From the NCBI GenBank assembly GCA_044507605.1, contig JBIQJI010000023.1, forward strand, positions 1 through 64,000: a DNA stretch of 64,000 bases, read 5' to 3'. Source of the stretch: Thermopolyspora sp044507605. Its GTDB lineage: Bacteria > Actinomycetota > Actinomycetes > Streptosporangiales > Streptosporangiaceae. The notes beneath the pieces were generated by a model. That model did not search any database and was not told the DNA's origin. It was given only the letters and a program-made list of their open reading frames with translations. Below are positions 48,792 through 58,058 of this stretch, piece by piece; the stretch's first letter is position 1; each line of letters starts with the position of its first letter. A program made the translations under genes and the position numbers.

Positions 48792-50668
48792 TGCGGCGAC
48801 TGTGGCGCTCCCCCGCCGGCGTCGCCGGGCTGCTGCTCGTGACGGCCTTCTCCGTGCTGGCGATCATCGGCCCGCCCGTGTGGGGCGACGACGCCGCCCG
48901 GATCGACGCCGCACGGATCCTGCAGGGCACCTCGCCCGGGCATCCGTTCGGCACCGACAACCTCGGCCGCGACATCCTCGCCCGGGTGCTCGTCGCCGGG
49001 CGGCTGTCGCTGCTGCTCACGCTCGCCGCCACCGGCATCGGCGCCGTCGTCGGCATCCCGCTCGGCGCGCTCCCGTCGGTGCTGCCGAGACGCGCCGGCC
49101 GGTTCGTCGTCGGGGTCATCGACTCGGTCGTGGCGTTCCCCGGGCTGCTGCTGGCCATGTTCACCTCGATCGTGCTCGGCCTAGGCGCCGAAGGCGCCGT
49201 GTTCGGCATCGGCCTCGCCGCCGCGCCCTCCCTCGCCCGGCTCACCCACACGCTCGCGGCGTCCGTCGCCGGCTCCGACTACGTCGCGGCGGCCCGCCTG
49301 CTGCTGGTGCCGCGCCGGCGCATCCTCATCCGCCACATCCTGCCGAACGTGGCCGAGCCGGTCATCCTCAACGTCACGATGATCCTCGGCTCCGCCCTGC
49401 TCGGCCTCGCCGGGCTGTCGTTCCTCGGCCTAGGCGTCCAGGCCCCCGACTACGACTGGGGCCGCATGCTCGCGGAGGGCCTGCCCCGGGCGTACGTCGA
49501 CCCGGAGGTCGCGCTCGCCCCCGCCGTCGCCATCATGGCCGCCGGCATCGGGTTCCACCTGCTCGGCGAGCGGATGGCCCGCATCGCGGCCCGCGAAGTC
49601 AGACACCCCGCCCACGCCCCCGCCTCGCCCCCGGCGGCGCCGGACCCGGCGGCCGGATCCCCGTCGGCGGCGCTGGACCTGCGCGACCTCACCATCACGT
49701 TCCCCGGCGGCGTCAGCCCCGTGCAGGACGTGTCGCTGTGCGTCGAGCCGGGCGAGATCGTCGGGATCGTCGGCGAGTCGGGCAGCGGCAAAAGCCTCAC
49801 CTCGCTCGCCGTCGGCGGGCTCGTGCCGTACCCCGGGGTCGTCTCCACCGGACGGCGCGCCCTCGCCGGTCAGGACATCGACGCGCTGCCGCACACCGCC
49901 CGCCGCAAACTGCTCGGCACCTCCCTCGCCATGGTGTTCCAGGACCCCATGTCGTCGCTCAACCCGGCCCTCACCGTCGGCTCCCAGCTCGCCGAAGTGC
50001 CCATCGTGCACGAGAACCTGGCCCGGCGCCCCGCCTGGGCCCGCGCCGTCGACCGGCTCCGGCAGGTGCGCATCCCGCACCCCGAACGACGATCGCGGCA
50101 GCGGCCCCACCAGTTCTCCGGCGGCATGCGGCAGCGGGCCGTCATCGCCATGGGCATCATGGGCAGCCCCAAACTGATCATCGCCGACGAGCCCACCACC
50201 GCGCTCGACGTCACCGTCCAGCGGCAGATCCTCGAACTGCTCACCGAAGTCACCGAACGCACCGGGGCCGGGGCCCTGTTCATCTCCCACGACATGGCGG
50301 TCATCTCGCAGATCTGCCACCGTGTCGTCGTCATGTACGCCGGGCGGATCGTCGAAGAACTGCCCGTCGACGACCTCGTCACCGGCCCCGCCCACCCCTA
50401 CACGCGGGCCCTCGTCGCCTGCCTGCCCGACATGCGCACCGACCGCAGCCGCCCCCTCGCCACCATCCCCGGCCGGCCCCCGGCCACGCCCCCCGCCACC
50501 GGCTGCGCCTTCGCCCCGCGCTGCGCCTACGCCACCGCCGAGTGCGCCACCGACCGCCCCCCGCTGGAGGGCCACGGCCACCGCGTGGCGTGCTGGCACC
50601 CCCAGACCGGTCCCGTCCTCGACGACACGCCCGCACGCGAGGCCGCGACGCCGGAGGAGACCCCATGA
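48791..50668 (+). CDS. fused peptide ABC permease-ATPase (DppC-DppD type)
   Basis: One chain of 625 aa carrying two transporter functions. Residues 1-265 are a DppC-like permease (HPFGTDNLGRDILARVLVAGRLSLLL near 55; EAA loop SDYVAAARLLLVPRRRILIRHILPN). A Pro/Ala linker (about 270-290) leads to an ABC ATPase with Walker A GESGSGKS near 328, signature FSGGMRQR near 443 and Walker B LIIADEP near 462. The C-terminal oligopeptide domain has cysteines in CAFAPRCAYATAECATDRPPLEGHGHRVACW, likely an Fe-S or metal cluster. Such fusions are known in actinobacteria. The stop overlaps the next ATPase start by ATGA. Confidence 0.93.
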   Translation: MRRLWRSPAGVAGLLLVTAFSVLAIIGPPVWGDDAARIDAARILQGTSPGHPFGTDNLGRDILARVLVAGRLSLLLTLAATGIGAVVGIPLGALPSVLPRRAGRFVVGVIDSVVAFPGLLLAMFTSIVLGLGAEGAVFGIGLAAAPSLARLTHTLAASVAGSDYVAAARLLLVPRRRILIRHILPNVAEPVILNVTMILGSALLGLAGLSFLGLGVQAPDYDWGRMLAEGLPRAYVDPEVALAPAVAIMAAGIGFHLLGERMARIAAREVRHPAHAPASPPAAPDPAAGSPSAALDLRDLTITFPGGVSPVQDVSLCVEPGEIVGIVGESGSGKSLTSLAVGGLVPYPGVVSTGRRALAGQDIDALPHTARRKLLGTSLAMVFQDPMSSLNPALTVGSQLAEVPIVHENLARRPAWARAVDRLRQVRIPHPERRSRQRPHQFSGGMRQRAVIAMGIMGSPKLIIADEPTTALDVTVQRQILELLTEVTERTGAGALFISHDMAVISQICHRVVVMYAGRIVEELPVDDLVTGPAHPYTRALVACLPDMRTDRSRPLATIPGRPPATPPATGCAFAPRCAYATAECATDRPPLEGHGHRVACWHPQTGPVLDDTPAREAATPEETP

Positions 50669-51372
50669 AGATCAGCAACCTGACGGTGCGGTACGGCGGC
50701 TTCACCGCCGTCGACGACGTCACCCTGGACATCCCCGAAGGCGGCTGCCTCGGCGTCGTCGGCGAGTCCGGCTCCGGCAAAACCACCCTCGCCAAGGCCC
50801 TCGTCGGCCTCGCCCCCATCAGCTCCGGCACCATCAGCGGGCCGCCCCGAGGCCGCGCCCAGATGGTCTTCCAGGACCCCTACCGCTCCCTCGACCCCCG
50901 CCTCACCATCGGCGAAAGCGTCGCCGAAGGCCTGCGCCTGCCCCGCCGTGAGCGCGCCGCCGAAGTCGCCCGCCTCCTCGACCTCGTCACCCTCGACCCC
51001 GCCGTCGCCACCCGCTACCCCCGCGAGCTGTCCGGCGGCCAGCGCCAGCGCGTCGCCATCGCCCGCGCCCTCGGCGCCGACCCCGACCTCCTCATCGCCG
51101 ACGAGATCACCTCGGCCCTCGACGTCTCGGTGCAGGGCGCCATCCTCAACCTCATCCGCGACCTGCGCGCCCGCCTCAACCTCACCGTCCTGTTCATCTC
51201 CCACAACCTCGCCGTGGTCAGGTACGTCAGCGACGTCATAGCCGTCATGCACCACGGCCGCCTGGTAGAAGCAGGCCCCACCGACGAGATGACCCGGAAC
51301 CCCAAGGACCCCTACACCCGGACCCTGATGTCCGCCATCCCCACCATCGGCACCCCCCTCCGCACCCCCTGA
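50665..51372 (+). CDS. peptide ABC transporter ATPase (DppF type, short)
   Basis: A 235-aa ABC ATPase pairing with the fused DppC-DppD protein. Walker A GESGSGKTT at 33-41, Q-loop VFQDPYRSLDPRLTIGESV, signature LSGGQRQRVAIARAL near 122, Walker B LLIADEI near 141 and H-loop LFISHNL. It lacks the C-terminal oligo_HPY extension with cysteines, so it is shorter than usual for the family (about 260-330). GGAGGAG lies before ATG 50665, and the start overlaps the upstream stop. Last gene of the transport operon. Confidence 0.93.
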   Translation: MKISNLTVRYGGFTAVDDVTLDIPEGGCLGVVGESGSGKTTLAKALVGLAPISSGTISGPPRGRAQMVFQDPYRSLDPRLTIGESVAEGLRLPRRERAAEVARLLDLVTLDPAVATRYPRELSGGQRQRVAIARALGADPDLLIADEITSALDVSVQGAILNLIRDLRARLNLTVLFISHNLAVVRYVSDVIAVMHHGRLVEAGPTDEMTRNPKDPYTRTLMSAIPTIGTPLRTP

Positions 51373-51424
51373 CCGGCCAGCTCCCCGCAAGCCGCCATCG
51401 GGTGCCGATACGGCGAGAGGGGAC

Positions 51425-51546
51425 GGTGCCGAGAACTCGGCGCCGAGGACCAACGGCGATCTCGCCCAGGCGCGCGGCGGGCCGGACGCGGTCGCCCGTT
51501 CAGCCATCACGACGAAGCACCCCAGGTGATCCTGTAACCGGTCACA
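51425..51546. promoter_or_regulatory. hairpin and operator-like repeat before the serine hydrolase gene
   Basis: GGTGCCGAG-AA-CTCGGCGCC (51425-51444) is an imperfect inverted repeat after the ABC operon. TGTAACCGGTCACA (51533-51546) is a near-perfect palindrome 38 bp before the serine hydrolase ATG and looks like an operator. No binding protein can be named. Confidence 0.35.
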
Positions 51547-51583
51547 ATGCGCGGAACCCCAGCACATTACGTAGGTTGACGGC

Positions 51584-53275
51584 ATGACGAACGATTTGAT
51601 CGCCGGGTTGCGCGCTCTCATCGAAACGGAACTGGCCAGGTTCGACGTGCCCGGCTGCGCCGTGCTCGTCGTCGCCGACGGCCGTACCGTGCTGTGCGAG
51701 GGGTTCGGTCGCCGCGACATCGCCCGGGACCTGCCCGTCACCCCGCGCACCCTGTTCCCCATCGGTTCGTCCACCAAGACCTTCACCGCCGCCCTGTGCG
51801 CCGTGCTCGTCGCCCAGGGCGCGCTCTCCTGGCACCGTCCCGCGCGCGAATACCTGCCCGATCTGCGCCTGCGCGACCTCGTCGCGACCGAGCAGCTCAC
51901 CGTGTTCGACATGCTGTGCCACCGCTCCGGCCTGCCCCGGCACGACATGCTCTGGTACGTCGGCCGCGACGAGCTGACCCGCGCCGACCTCATCACCGCG
52001 CTGCGCCACCTGGAGCCCAACCACGGCTTCCGCGAGACCTGGCAGTACAACAACCTGCTGTACCTCGCGGCGGGCGAACTGGCGGCGCACGTCACCGGCA
52101 CGACGTACGAGGAGGCCGTGCGCCGTCACCTGCTCGACCCGCTCGGCATGGCCCGCACCAACTTCTCCGTCGACGAAACCGCGGCCGACGACGACGCGGC
52201 GACCCCCTACGTGTCGCCCCGACCCGGCGAGCCCGTCAAAGAGGTGCCGTTCGCGCGGCTCGACCTGATCGCCCCCGCCGGCGCCATCAACTCCTCCATC
52301 GAGGACCTGCGCCCCTGGCTGCTCAGCCTCCTCGGCCTGCCCGCCGACGATCCCCTGCTGCCCGAGAACGTCCTGTCGGTGCTGCGCGCCCCCGCCGCCC
52401 CCCTGCCGGAAGGCGCCCTGCTCGCCATCGGCAACCCCGTCGGCTACGGACTCGGCCTGTTCATCGAGGACTACCGGGGCCACCGCATCGTGCACCACGG
52501 CGGCAACATCGACGGCTTCTCCGCGCACGTCAGCGTGATCCCCGAGCAGGGCCACGGCGTGGTGGTGCTGTGCAACCGCGACGGCTCCGCGCTACGCGAC
52601 GCGCTGCCCTGCCTCATCTACGACCGCCTGCTCGGCCTGCCGCCGCTCGACCACGGCGAACGGTTCCACGCGCTGGAGACCGCGCTGCGCCAAGGCCGCG
52701 ACGAGTCGCAGCGCCGCACCGCGACCCCCACCGCCGGCCTGCCCCCGGTGCGCCCGCTCATCGACTACGCCGGCCGATACCGGCACCCGGCGTACGGGGA
52801 GTTCGTCGTCGAGGCGGGCGACGGCGCGCTGACGGCCCGCTACCGCTCCCTGACCGGCCCGCTCGACCACCGTCACCTCGAGGTCTTCACCTTCATCGCC
52901 GACCTCGGCGGCGTCGAAACCCCGCTGCCGGCCCAGTTCTTCCACGACCTCGACGCCGAGGTGACGGCCGTGGCCGTACGGCTGGAGCCGACGGTCGACC
53001 CGATCCGCTTCGAGCGGGTGCCCGACACCGGCCACCTCACCGGCGACGCCCTGCGGGCCCTCTGCGGCACCTACCGGCTGGGCCCCATCACCGCCACCGT
53101 CGACCTCCGCTCCGACGGCACCCTGGTCGGCAGCCTCGCCGGCAGCGAGTACCAGGAGCTGCATCCGGTCCGCGCCCGGATCTTCCGGCTCGGCCCGCAC
53201 CGCGTGGAGTTCACCGGCGACGGCCGCCTCATCACCCCGATGGGCGAGTTCACCAAGGCCGCGCCGGAAACGTAG
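51584..53275 (+). CDS. cytoplasmic serine hydrolase (class C beta-lactamase/D-aminopeptidase fold)
   Basis: A 563-aa penicillin-binding-fold hydrolase. Catalytic Ser62 and Lys65 lie in IGSSTKTF, Tyr155 in QYNNLLY, and the third motif is HHGG near 304. The C-terminal half (about 400-563) has a beta-rich module, with PVRPLIDYAGRYRHPAYGEFVVEAG typical of DUF3471-like tails. No signal peptide or membrane helix is present, unlike secreted beta-lactamases, so it works inside the cell. It follows a peptide importer and a PLP lyase, which favours a peptidase or amidase role on imported (perhaps D-amino-acid) peptides. Esterase activity remains possible. Confidence 0.88.
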   Translation: MTNDLIAGLRALIETELARFDVPGCAVLVVADGRTVLCEGFGRRDIARDLPVTPRTLFPIGSSTKTFTAALCAVLVAQGALSWHRPAREYLPDLRLRDLVATEQLTVFDMLCHRSGLPRHDMLWYVGRDELTRADLITALRHLEPNHGFRETWQYNNLLYLAAGELAAHVTGTTYEEAVRRHLLDPLGMARTNFSVDETAADDDAATPYVSPRPGEPVKEVPFARLDLIAPAGAINSSIEDLRPWLLSLLGLPADDPLLPENVLSVLRAPAAPLPEGALLAIGNPVGYGLGLFIEDYRGHRIVHHGGNIDGFSAHVSVIPEQGHGVVVLCNRDGSALRDALPCLIYDRLLGLPPLDHGERFHALETALRQGRDESQRRTATPTAGLPPVRPLIDYAGRYRHPAYGEFVVEAGDGALTARYRSLTGPLDHRHLEVFTFIADLGGVETPLPAQFFHDLDAEVTAVAVRLEPTVDPIRFERVPDTGHLTGDALRALCGTYRLGPITATVDLRSDGTLVGSLAGSEYQELHPVRARIFRLGPHRVEFTGDGRLITPMGEFTKAAPET

Positions 53276-53463
53276 CCGGCTCGGCACGCGGCCCCTTCGG
53301 CGCGTCAGCGGAAGCCTGCCCGCCTCCGTCGCGATCCGCCGCCACTCGTGACGCTTGTGGCGGCCCTCACGGATCGTTGTTTCCGCTCGGCGGGCCTGTC
53401 ACGGCAGGGTTCTGGTGTTGATGATCAGCCCGCCGGGACGCCGGCGGTATCGAGGGGGTTTCC

Positions 53464-54222
53464 ATGGTTTCTGGCAGCCAGGTCCGCGACCTGGAGGGCA
53501 AGGTGGCGCTGGTGATCGGCGGCACCCGCAACATGGGCGCCGCGTTCGCCGAGCACATCGCCGCGCGCGGGGCCACCACCGTGATCACGTACGCGGGGGA
53601 CGAGACGGCGGCCGGGCAGACGCTCGCCCTGGTGGAGAAGCACGGCGTGACCGCCGAGGCGGTGCGCTCCGACGCCTCCGTCGCCGCCGAGGTCGACCGG
53701 CTGTTCCGGGAGGTGACGGCGAGGCACGGCCGGCTGGACATCGTCGTGCACGTGCCGGGCGCGGTCACCAAAAGGCCGCTGGCCGACCTCACCGACGACG
53801 ACTTCGACCACCTGATCGACCGCAACACGCGCAGCGCGTTCAACACTTTGCGGGCCACGGCGAGGCACATCGCCGACAACGGCCGCTACGTGGCCCTGTC
53901 GACGACGCTCACCTCGGTGATGACCGGCCCGTACGGCGTCTACTCCGCCTCGAAGGCGGCCGTGGAGCGCATGGTGCTGGCCGCCGCCAAGGAGCTCGGC
54001 CACCGCGGCGTCACCGTCAACGCCGTCGCCCCGGGCCCAGTCGACGACTCGTTCTACCGCTCCGCGGAGACCCCGGAGTCGATCGCGGCGGCGACGAACC
54101 ACAGCCCTCGCGGGCGCCTGGGCCGGCCGGACGACATCGTCCCCGTCGTCGGTTTCCTGATCGGCGACGCGGCCACGTGGGTCAGCGGCCAGACGATCCG
54201 CGTGAACGGCGGCATGTTCTGA
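53464..54222 (+). CDS. SDR-family oxidoreductase
   Basis: A 252-aa SDR. The cofactor motif is a variant (VIGGTRNMGAAFAEHIA), the active site is YSASKAAVERM, and APGPVDDSFYRSAETPESIAAATNHSPRGRLGRPDDIVPVVGFLIGDAATWVSGQTIRVNGGMF (in parts) is the classical end. The usual NNAG is replaced by VHVPGAV. GAGGGGG precedes ATG 53464. The sequence around the active site (TSVMTGPYGVYSASK) is close to 3-oxoacyl-ACP reductase-like SDRs. It is convergent with the LysR gene and appears to be monocistronic. Confidence 0.9.
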   Translation: MVSGSQVRDLEGKVALVIGGTRNMGAAFAEHIAARGATTVITYAGDETAAGQTLALVEKHGVTAEAVRSDASVAAEVDRLFREVTARHGRLDIVVHVPGAVTKRPLADLTDDDFDHLIDRNTRSAFNTLRATARHIADNGRYVALSTTLTSVMTGPYGVYSASKAAVERMVLAAAKELGHRGVTVNAVAPGPVDDSFYRSAETPESIAAATNHSPRGRLGRPDDIVPVVGFLIGDAATWVSGQTIRVNGGMF

Positions 54223-54253
54223 CCCGCCCGCAAGAGTGCCGGGCGTGGGCGCG

Positions 54254-55171
54254 TCACGCCGGACGATCGCACCCTTCCCAGCCGGTGATGCCGCGCACCT
54301 CGGCGATCATCCGGGCCATCAGCCTCTCGGGCGCGCGGGCCGTCCACACCAGCGCCAGCGGCGAAGGGGCGGCGTCCTCGACCGGCACCCAGCGGACCCG
54401 CGGCGTCGGGAAGTACCTGCTCAGCGGCTCGGGAGCCAGCCATACCCCGCGTCCTCTGGCGACCAGCAGGAGCCGGTCCTCGATCCGCTGGGCGGCGGGG
54501 CCGCGCAGGGCCGGGCGGCCGTCGGGCCGTGGCTCGGCCAGCCAGTGGCGGAGCACATCGTCGGACACCACGATCTCGGGCACGATGACCGGCTCGTCGG
54601 CGAGGTCCGGCAGGGTGACCGACGGGCGGTCCGCCAGCGGATGCCCGGCCGGCAGGGCGACCATGCGCCGATCGGTGCGGACCTCCGCGTAGCGCAGCCG
54701 CTCGTCGCCCAGGGGCACCCACAGGAACGCGGCGTCGGCCCGGCCCGAGGCCAGCAGCTCCAGTTCCTCCGGCAGCGTCGAGACGGTGACGGGCTCGATC
54801 TCGACCCCGGGCACCGCCGCCTCCATCGCCTCGATCACGTCGAGCGCGAACTCCGCCGTCGCATGCGGCTTGCACACCAGCCGCAACCGCCCGGCCTGGC
54901 CGCCGGCGACGGCCCGGACCCGCTCCGCCAGGCCGTCCACGTCGGCGACGACGCCCGCTCCCCCGGCCGCGAGTTCCTCACCGGCCGGGGTGAGCAGGAC
55001 TCCGCGCGACGTGCGGACCAGCAGCGCGACGCCGAGGTCCCGCTCCAGATGTTTCACGTGGAGCGACACCGCCTGCTGGGCGAGGTGGAGCCGGGCCGCC
55101 GCCCGGGTGATGTTCGACTCCTCGGCCACGGCCAGAAACGACCTCAGGTGACGAAGATCAATAGAGCCCAT
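54254..55171 (-). CDS. LysR-family transcriptional regulator
   Basis: A 305-aa LTTR. The N-terminal HTH is MGSIDLRHLRSFLAVAEESNITRAAARLHLAQQAVSLHVKHLERDLGVALLVRT (in parts), near residues 5-60. The effector domain starts with GRLRLVCKPHATAEFALDVI and ends in a WTARAPERLMARMIAE segment. It lies 38 bp after the MFS gene on the same strand, so it may be expressed with it, and it is convergent with the SDR. LTTRs usually control a divergent neighbour, and here no gene is divergent, so the target is open. Confidence 0.91.
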   Translation of the reverse strand: MGSIDLRHLRSFLAVAEESNITRAAARLHLAQQAVSLHVKHLERDLGVALLVRTSRGVLLTPAGEELAAGGAGVVADVDGLAERVRAVAGGQAGRLRLVCKPHATAEFALDVIEAMEAAVPGVEIEPVTVSTLPEELELLASGRADAAFLWVPLGDERLRYAEVRTDRRMVALPAGHPLADRPSVTLPDLADEPVIVPEIVVSDDVLRHWLAEPRPDGRPALRGPAAQRIEDRLLLVARGRGVWLAPEPLSRYFPTPRVRWVPVEDAAPSPLALVWTARAPERLMARMIAEVRGITGWEGCDRPA

Positions 55172-55209
55172 GAGGTCACCCTACGCGAGGCGCCGCACCG
55201 CCCCCGGCG

Positions 55210-56454
55210 TCAAGCGCCCTCCGTGCCCTGGACGGCGCAGACCGGTGCCGCGTCGGCGTTCTGCGCCCCGGCCACGGCCGCCGGGGTGCGCTCCAGGCGC
55301 CAGGACAGCCCGGCGAGTCCGAGACCGAGCGTGGCCAGGCCGATCGACACCCAGATCGGAGCCAGGTAGCCGAGCCCGGCGGCGATCACCAGGCCGCCGA
55401 GCCACGGACCGATCGCGTTGCCCGTGTTGAACGCGGTCACGTTGAACGCCGACGCCATGGTGGGGGCGTCCCCGGCGTGCAGGAAGGCCCGGGCGTTGAG
55501 CGCCGAGGCGATCGAGAACGACGCCGCGCCGAACGCGAACACCGCCACCGCGACGACCGGCCCGAGCGGCGCCACCACGCGCAGCACCAGCAGCGACACG
55601 ATCGTCGCGACGAGCGACAGGGCCACGTTGAGCAGCAGGTTGCGGTCGGCGAACCGCCCGCCGATCACGATGCCGACGAACGAGCCGATGCCGAACAGCA
55701 GCAGCACCGTCGGCACCGCGTCCGGGCTCAGCCCCGAGACGTCGGTCAGCAAGGGCGCCAGGTAGGAGAAAGTGCCGAAGAGCCCCGCCTCGAACGCCAC
55801 ATTGGTCGACAGCGCGACCCACAGGCGCGGATTGCGCAGCACCGCGAACTCCCGCCGTGCCACATCGCCCAGCGACGGCCCGGCCCTCCGCTCGGCGGTC
55901 TCGGGCACCCACACGGCGGCGGCGGCGATCGCGACGAGCGTCGCGCCCGTCACGGCGACGAAGGCGCCCTGCCAGCCGTACCGCTCGCCCACCCAGGTGC
56001 CGAGCGGCACGCCGAGGATGTTGGACAGCGTGAGCCCGCCCACCAGCACGCCCAGCCCGCGCGCCGTCGCGCCCGCCGGGGCGATCGCCAGGATGGTCAC
56101 GGACGCGACCGCCCAGAACGTCGAGCACGCCACCGCGGCGATGACCCGCGTCGCCATGAGCAGCGCGAAGTCCCCGGCGACCGCCCCGATCACGTGCATG
56201 ATCGCGAAGACCACCCCGGCGCCGAGAAGCGTCGCCTTCCGGGGCAATCGCAGCGTGAGCAACGCCATGACCGGCGCCCCCACCAGCATGCCCACGGCGA
56301 ACCCGCTGATCAGCAACCCGGCGCGGGGAATGGACGTCCCCAGGTCGTCCGCCATGCCGGGCAGCAGCCCGGCGAGCATGAACTCCGACGTGCCAAGACA
56401 GAAGATCGTCAAAGCGAGGACGTAGGTGGCCAAGGGGAGCCGGCCGGATCTCAT
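55210..56454 (-). CDS. MFS efflux transporter (Cmx/CmrA/AraJ type)
   Basis: A 414-aa major facilitator with 12 helices. MRSGRLPLATYVLALTIFCLGTSEFMLAGLLPGMADDL is the signature of the DHA1 subgroup that includes chloramphenicol exporters Cmx/CmrA and AraJ. Motif A-like GMLVGAPVMALLTLRLPRK is present, as is the late TAFNTGNAIGPWLGGLVIA. The start ATG 56454 has GGAG 6 bp upstream; the ATG at 56466 does not. The TetR gene lies 77 bp upstream on the same strand. Drug or metabolite efflux is likely, but the substrate is not known. Confidence 0.9.
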   Translation of the reverse strand: MRSGRLPLATYVLALTIFCLGTSEFMLAGLLPGMADDLGTSIPRAGLLISGFAVGMLVGAPVMALLTLRLPRKATLLGAGVVFAIMHVIGAVAGDFALLMATRVIAAVACSTFWAVASVTILAIAPAGATARGLGVLVGGLTLSNILGVPLGTWVGERYGWQGAFVAVTGATLVAIAAAAVWVPETAERRAGPSLGDVARREFAVLRNPRLWVALSTNVAFEAGLFGTFSYLAPLLTDVSGLSPDAVPTVLLLFGIGSFVGIVIGGRFADRNLLLNVALSLVATIVSLLVLRVVAPLGPVVAVAVFAFGAASFSIASALNARAFLHAGDAPTMASAFNVTAFNTGNAIGPWLGGLVIAAGLGYLAPIWVSIGLATLGLGLAGLSWRLERTPAAVAGAQNADAAPVCAVQGTEGA

Positions 56455-56531
56455 CGGATTCTCCATTCTGGATGGATCAGTTCAGAACATGGGCGCGAAT
56501 CGGCCCAAGGACTCGTCGGCCAAGCCGATGA

Positions 56532-57110
56532 TCAGAGCAGGGCGAGCAGGGTCTCCACGGCCGCGTCGATATCGTCCCGGTCGTCCCGGACCCGGCCCTC
56601 CACCTGCAACCCGTCGAGAGCCGCGTGCAGGGTCATCGCCAGCCGCTCGGCCGGCAGGTCGTCGCGGATCGACCCGTCGAGCTGCCCCCGCCGCACGAGA
56701 ACCGCGATCGTCTGCCGGAACCGCTCCCCGCCGGCGGCGAGCAGACGGCGCACGTCCTCGTCACACGGCCCGACCTCCACCCGCGCGCTGATCATGAGGC
56801 AGACCCGCCGCCGCTCGTCCGCCCACTGCTCGTCCAGCACCAACCGGAACAGCCCGCGCAGCGCCTCCCGCCCCGTCCCCTCACACTCGAGCACGGCGTC
56901 GCGCCGCCCCTGCCTCCCGGCGGCGTACCGCTCCAAGGCCCGCAGGTAGACGTCCCGTTTCTTCCCGAACGCGTTGTACAGGCTGCTGCGCGACAGCGCG
57001 GTCCGTTGACACAGCTCATCGGTGGACGTGGCGTGATAGCCGCGATCCCAGAACTCATCGACGACCGCGTCGATCGCGACACGATCATCGAAGGCACGCG
57101 GACGAGGCAT
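56532..57110 (-). CDS. TetR-family transcriptional repressor
   Basis: A 192-aa TetR protein. The HTH is at about 20-45 (ATSTDELCQRTALSRSSLYNAFGKKRDVYLRAL in parts), the classical TetR/AcrR pattern. The C-terminal ligand domain includes GLFRLVLDEQWADERRRVCLMISARVEVGP. ATG 57110 has no clear Shine-Dalgarno, and the likely operator lies just upstream, so a short leader is possible. It precedes the MFS efflux gene on the same strand and almost certainly controls it by binding a small toxic molecule. Confidence 0.92.
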   Translation of the reverse strand: MPRPRAFDDRVAIDAVVDEFWDRGYHATSTDELCQRTALSRSSLYNAFGKKRDVYLRALERYAAGRQGRRDAVLECEGTGREALRGLFRLVLDEQWADERRRVCLMISARVEVGPCDEDVRRLLAAGGERFRQTIAVLVRRGQLDGSIRDDLPAERLAMTLHAALDGLQVEGRVRDDRDDIDAAVETLLALL

Positions 57111-57131
57111 GACGCAGAACATACGCCATTA

Positions 57132-57147
57132 TGGACATGCCTGTCCA
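57132..57147. promoter_or_regulatory. TetR-type operator
   Basis: TGGACATGCCTGTCCA is an inverted repeat with TGGACA/TGTCCA arms and a 4-bp centre, 22 bp before the TetR start. Its position over the probable promoter of the TetR-MFS operon suggests autorepression. Confidence 0.68.
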
Positions 57148-57296
57148 ATATCGTTCGACACCCCCACCCGGCGCACGCGCTTCGGACCCGGTCACCTCGA
57201 CGGGCCGCCCCGCATCGCCGCGGCACCGGCCAACACACCGCGCGACCCACCGCACACCACCCCGCGACGCACCGGCCGCTGTGATGCAATCGGGAT

Positions 57297-57659
57297 ATGA
57301 GCCCACAGGGACACACCATCGAGGTCACGCCCGGCTCCGACCGGGTCGTCGTCACGGTGCACGGCACCGTCGTGGCCACGTCCACCCGCCCGCTCGTCCT
57401 CACCGAAACGGGCTACCCACCGCGCTACTACCTGCCGCCCGACGACGTGCGCACCGACCTGCTCACGCCGTCCCCGACCACGTCGCACTGCCCGTTCAAA
57501 GGCGACGCCGTCTACTGGTCGGTGAACAGCGGCGACACCGTCGCCACCGACGTCGTCTGGTCCTACCCCGAGCCCAAAGCGGCGGTGAAGGACATCGCCG
57601 GCCATCTCGCCTTCTGGGCCGAGCGACCAGGCGTCACCCTGACGGTCGAGAAACCGTAG
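57297..57659 (+). CDS. DUF427 protein
   Basis: A 120-aa beta-rich protein of the DUF427 family. Conserved points seen: VVTVHGTVVATSTRPLVLTETGYPPRYYLPPDDV, then SHCPFKGDAVYWSV with the conserved Cys-Pro-Phe-Lys-Gly, and a C-terminal VWSYPEPKAAVKDIAGHLAFW. The family's biochemical role is unknown; it occurs in actinobacteria and fungi. The ATG has only a weak GGGAT upstream. It is monocistronic and convergent with the sigma-factor operon. Confidence 0.9.
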   Translation: MSPQGHTIEVTPGSDRVVVTVHGTVVATSTRPLVLTETGYPPRYYLPPDDVRTDLLTPSPTTSHCPFKGDAVYWSVNSGDTVATDVVWSYPEPKAAVKDIAGHLAFWAERPGVTLTVEKP

Positions 57660-57889
57660 CGGCACGCGCTCCCCTCGCGCGCAGCACCACGGTCACGACC
57701 GCGCGGACCTGCTCCCCGGACACCGCCCGCACGAAGCCGACCGGTTCGCAGCTCGCGGCCCGGGCGTGCGGGCCCCGGCAGACACGGCCGGTGCCCGCAC
57801 GCCTGCGGAGATCACCGATCATCGAGGCCCATCGAGCCGTCGATGAGAGGCACGCGACGAGTGGCGCGCGGCACCGCCTCGCCGAGGCG

Positions 57890-58003
57890 TCAGCCCAGCA
57901 GCATGATCACGCCGGCGAGGAGGACCACGGCGACGGCCACGGTCACGGCGGTCAGGCCGGTCGTGCCGAACCGCCGACGGATGAGCTTCGGATTGTGTGC
58001 CAT
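57890..58003 (-). CDS. 37-aa single-pass membrane peptide
   Basis: A short gene found by eye: MAHNPKLIRRRFGTTGLTA, then VTVAVAVVLLAGVIMLLG. A basic N-terminus and one membrane helix reaching the C-terminus are visible. AAGGGA lies 8 bp before ATG 58003, a good ribosome site. It is 55 bp downstream of the sigma-linked membrane protein and may belong to that operon. The function is unknown. Confidence 0.6.
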   Translation of the reverse strand: MAHNPKLIRRRFGTTGLTAVTVAVAVVLLAGVIMLLG

Positions 58004-58058
58004 GTGATGTCCCTTCGTGGTCTGGTTCGTGGCGAATACTCGGCTGTGCGCTGTGGGC

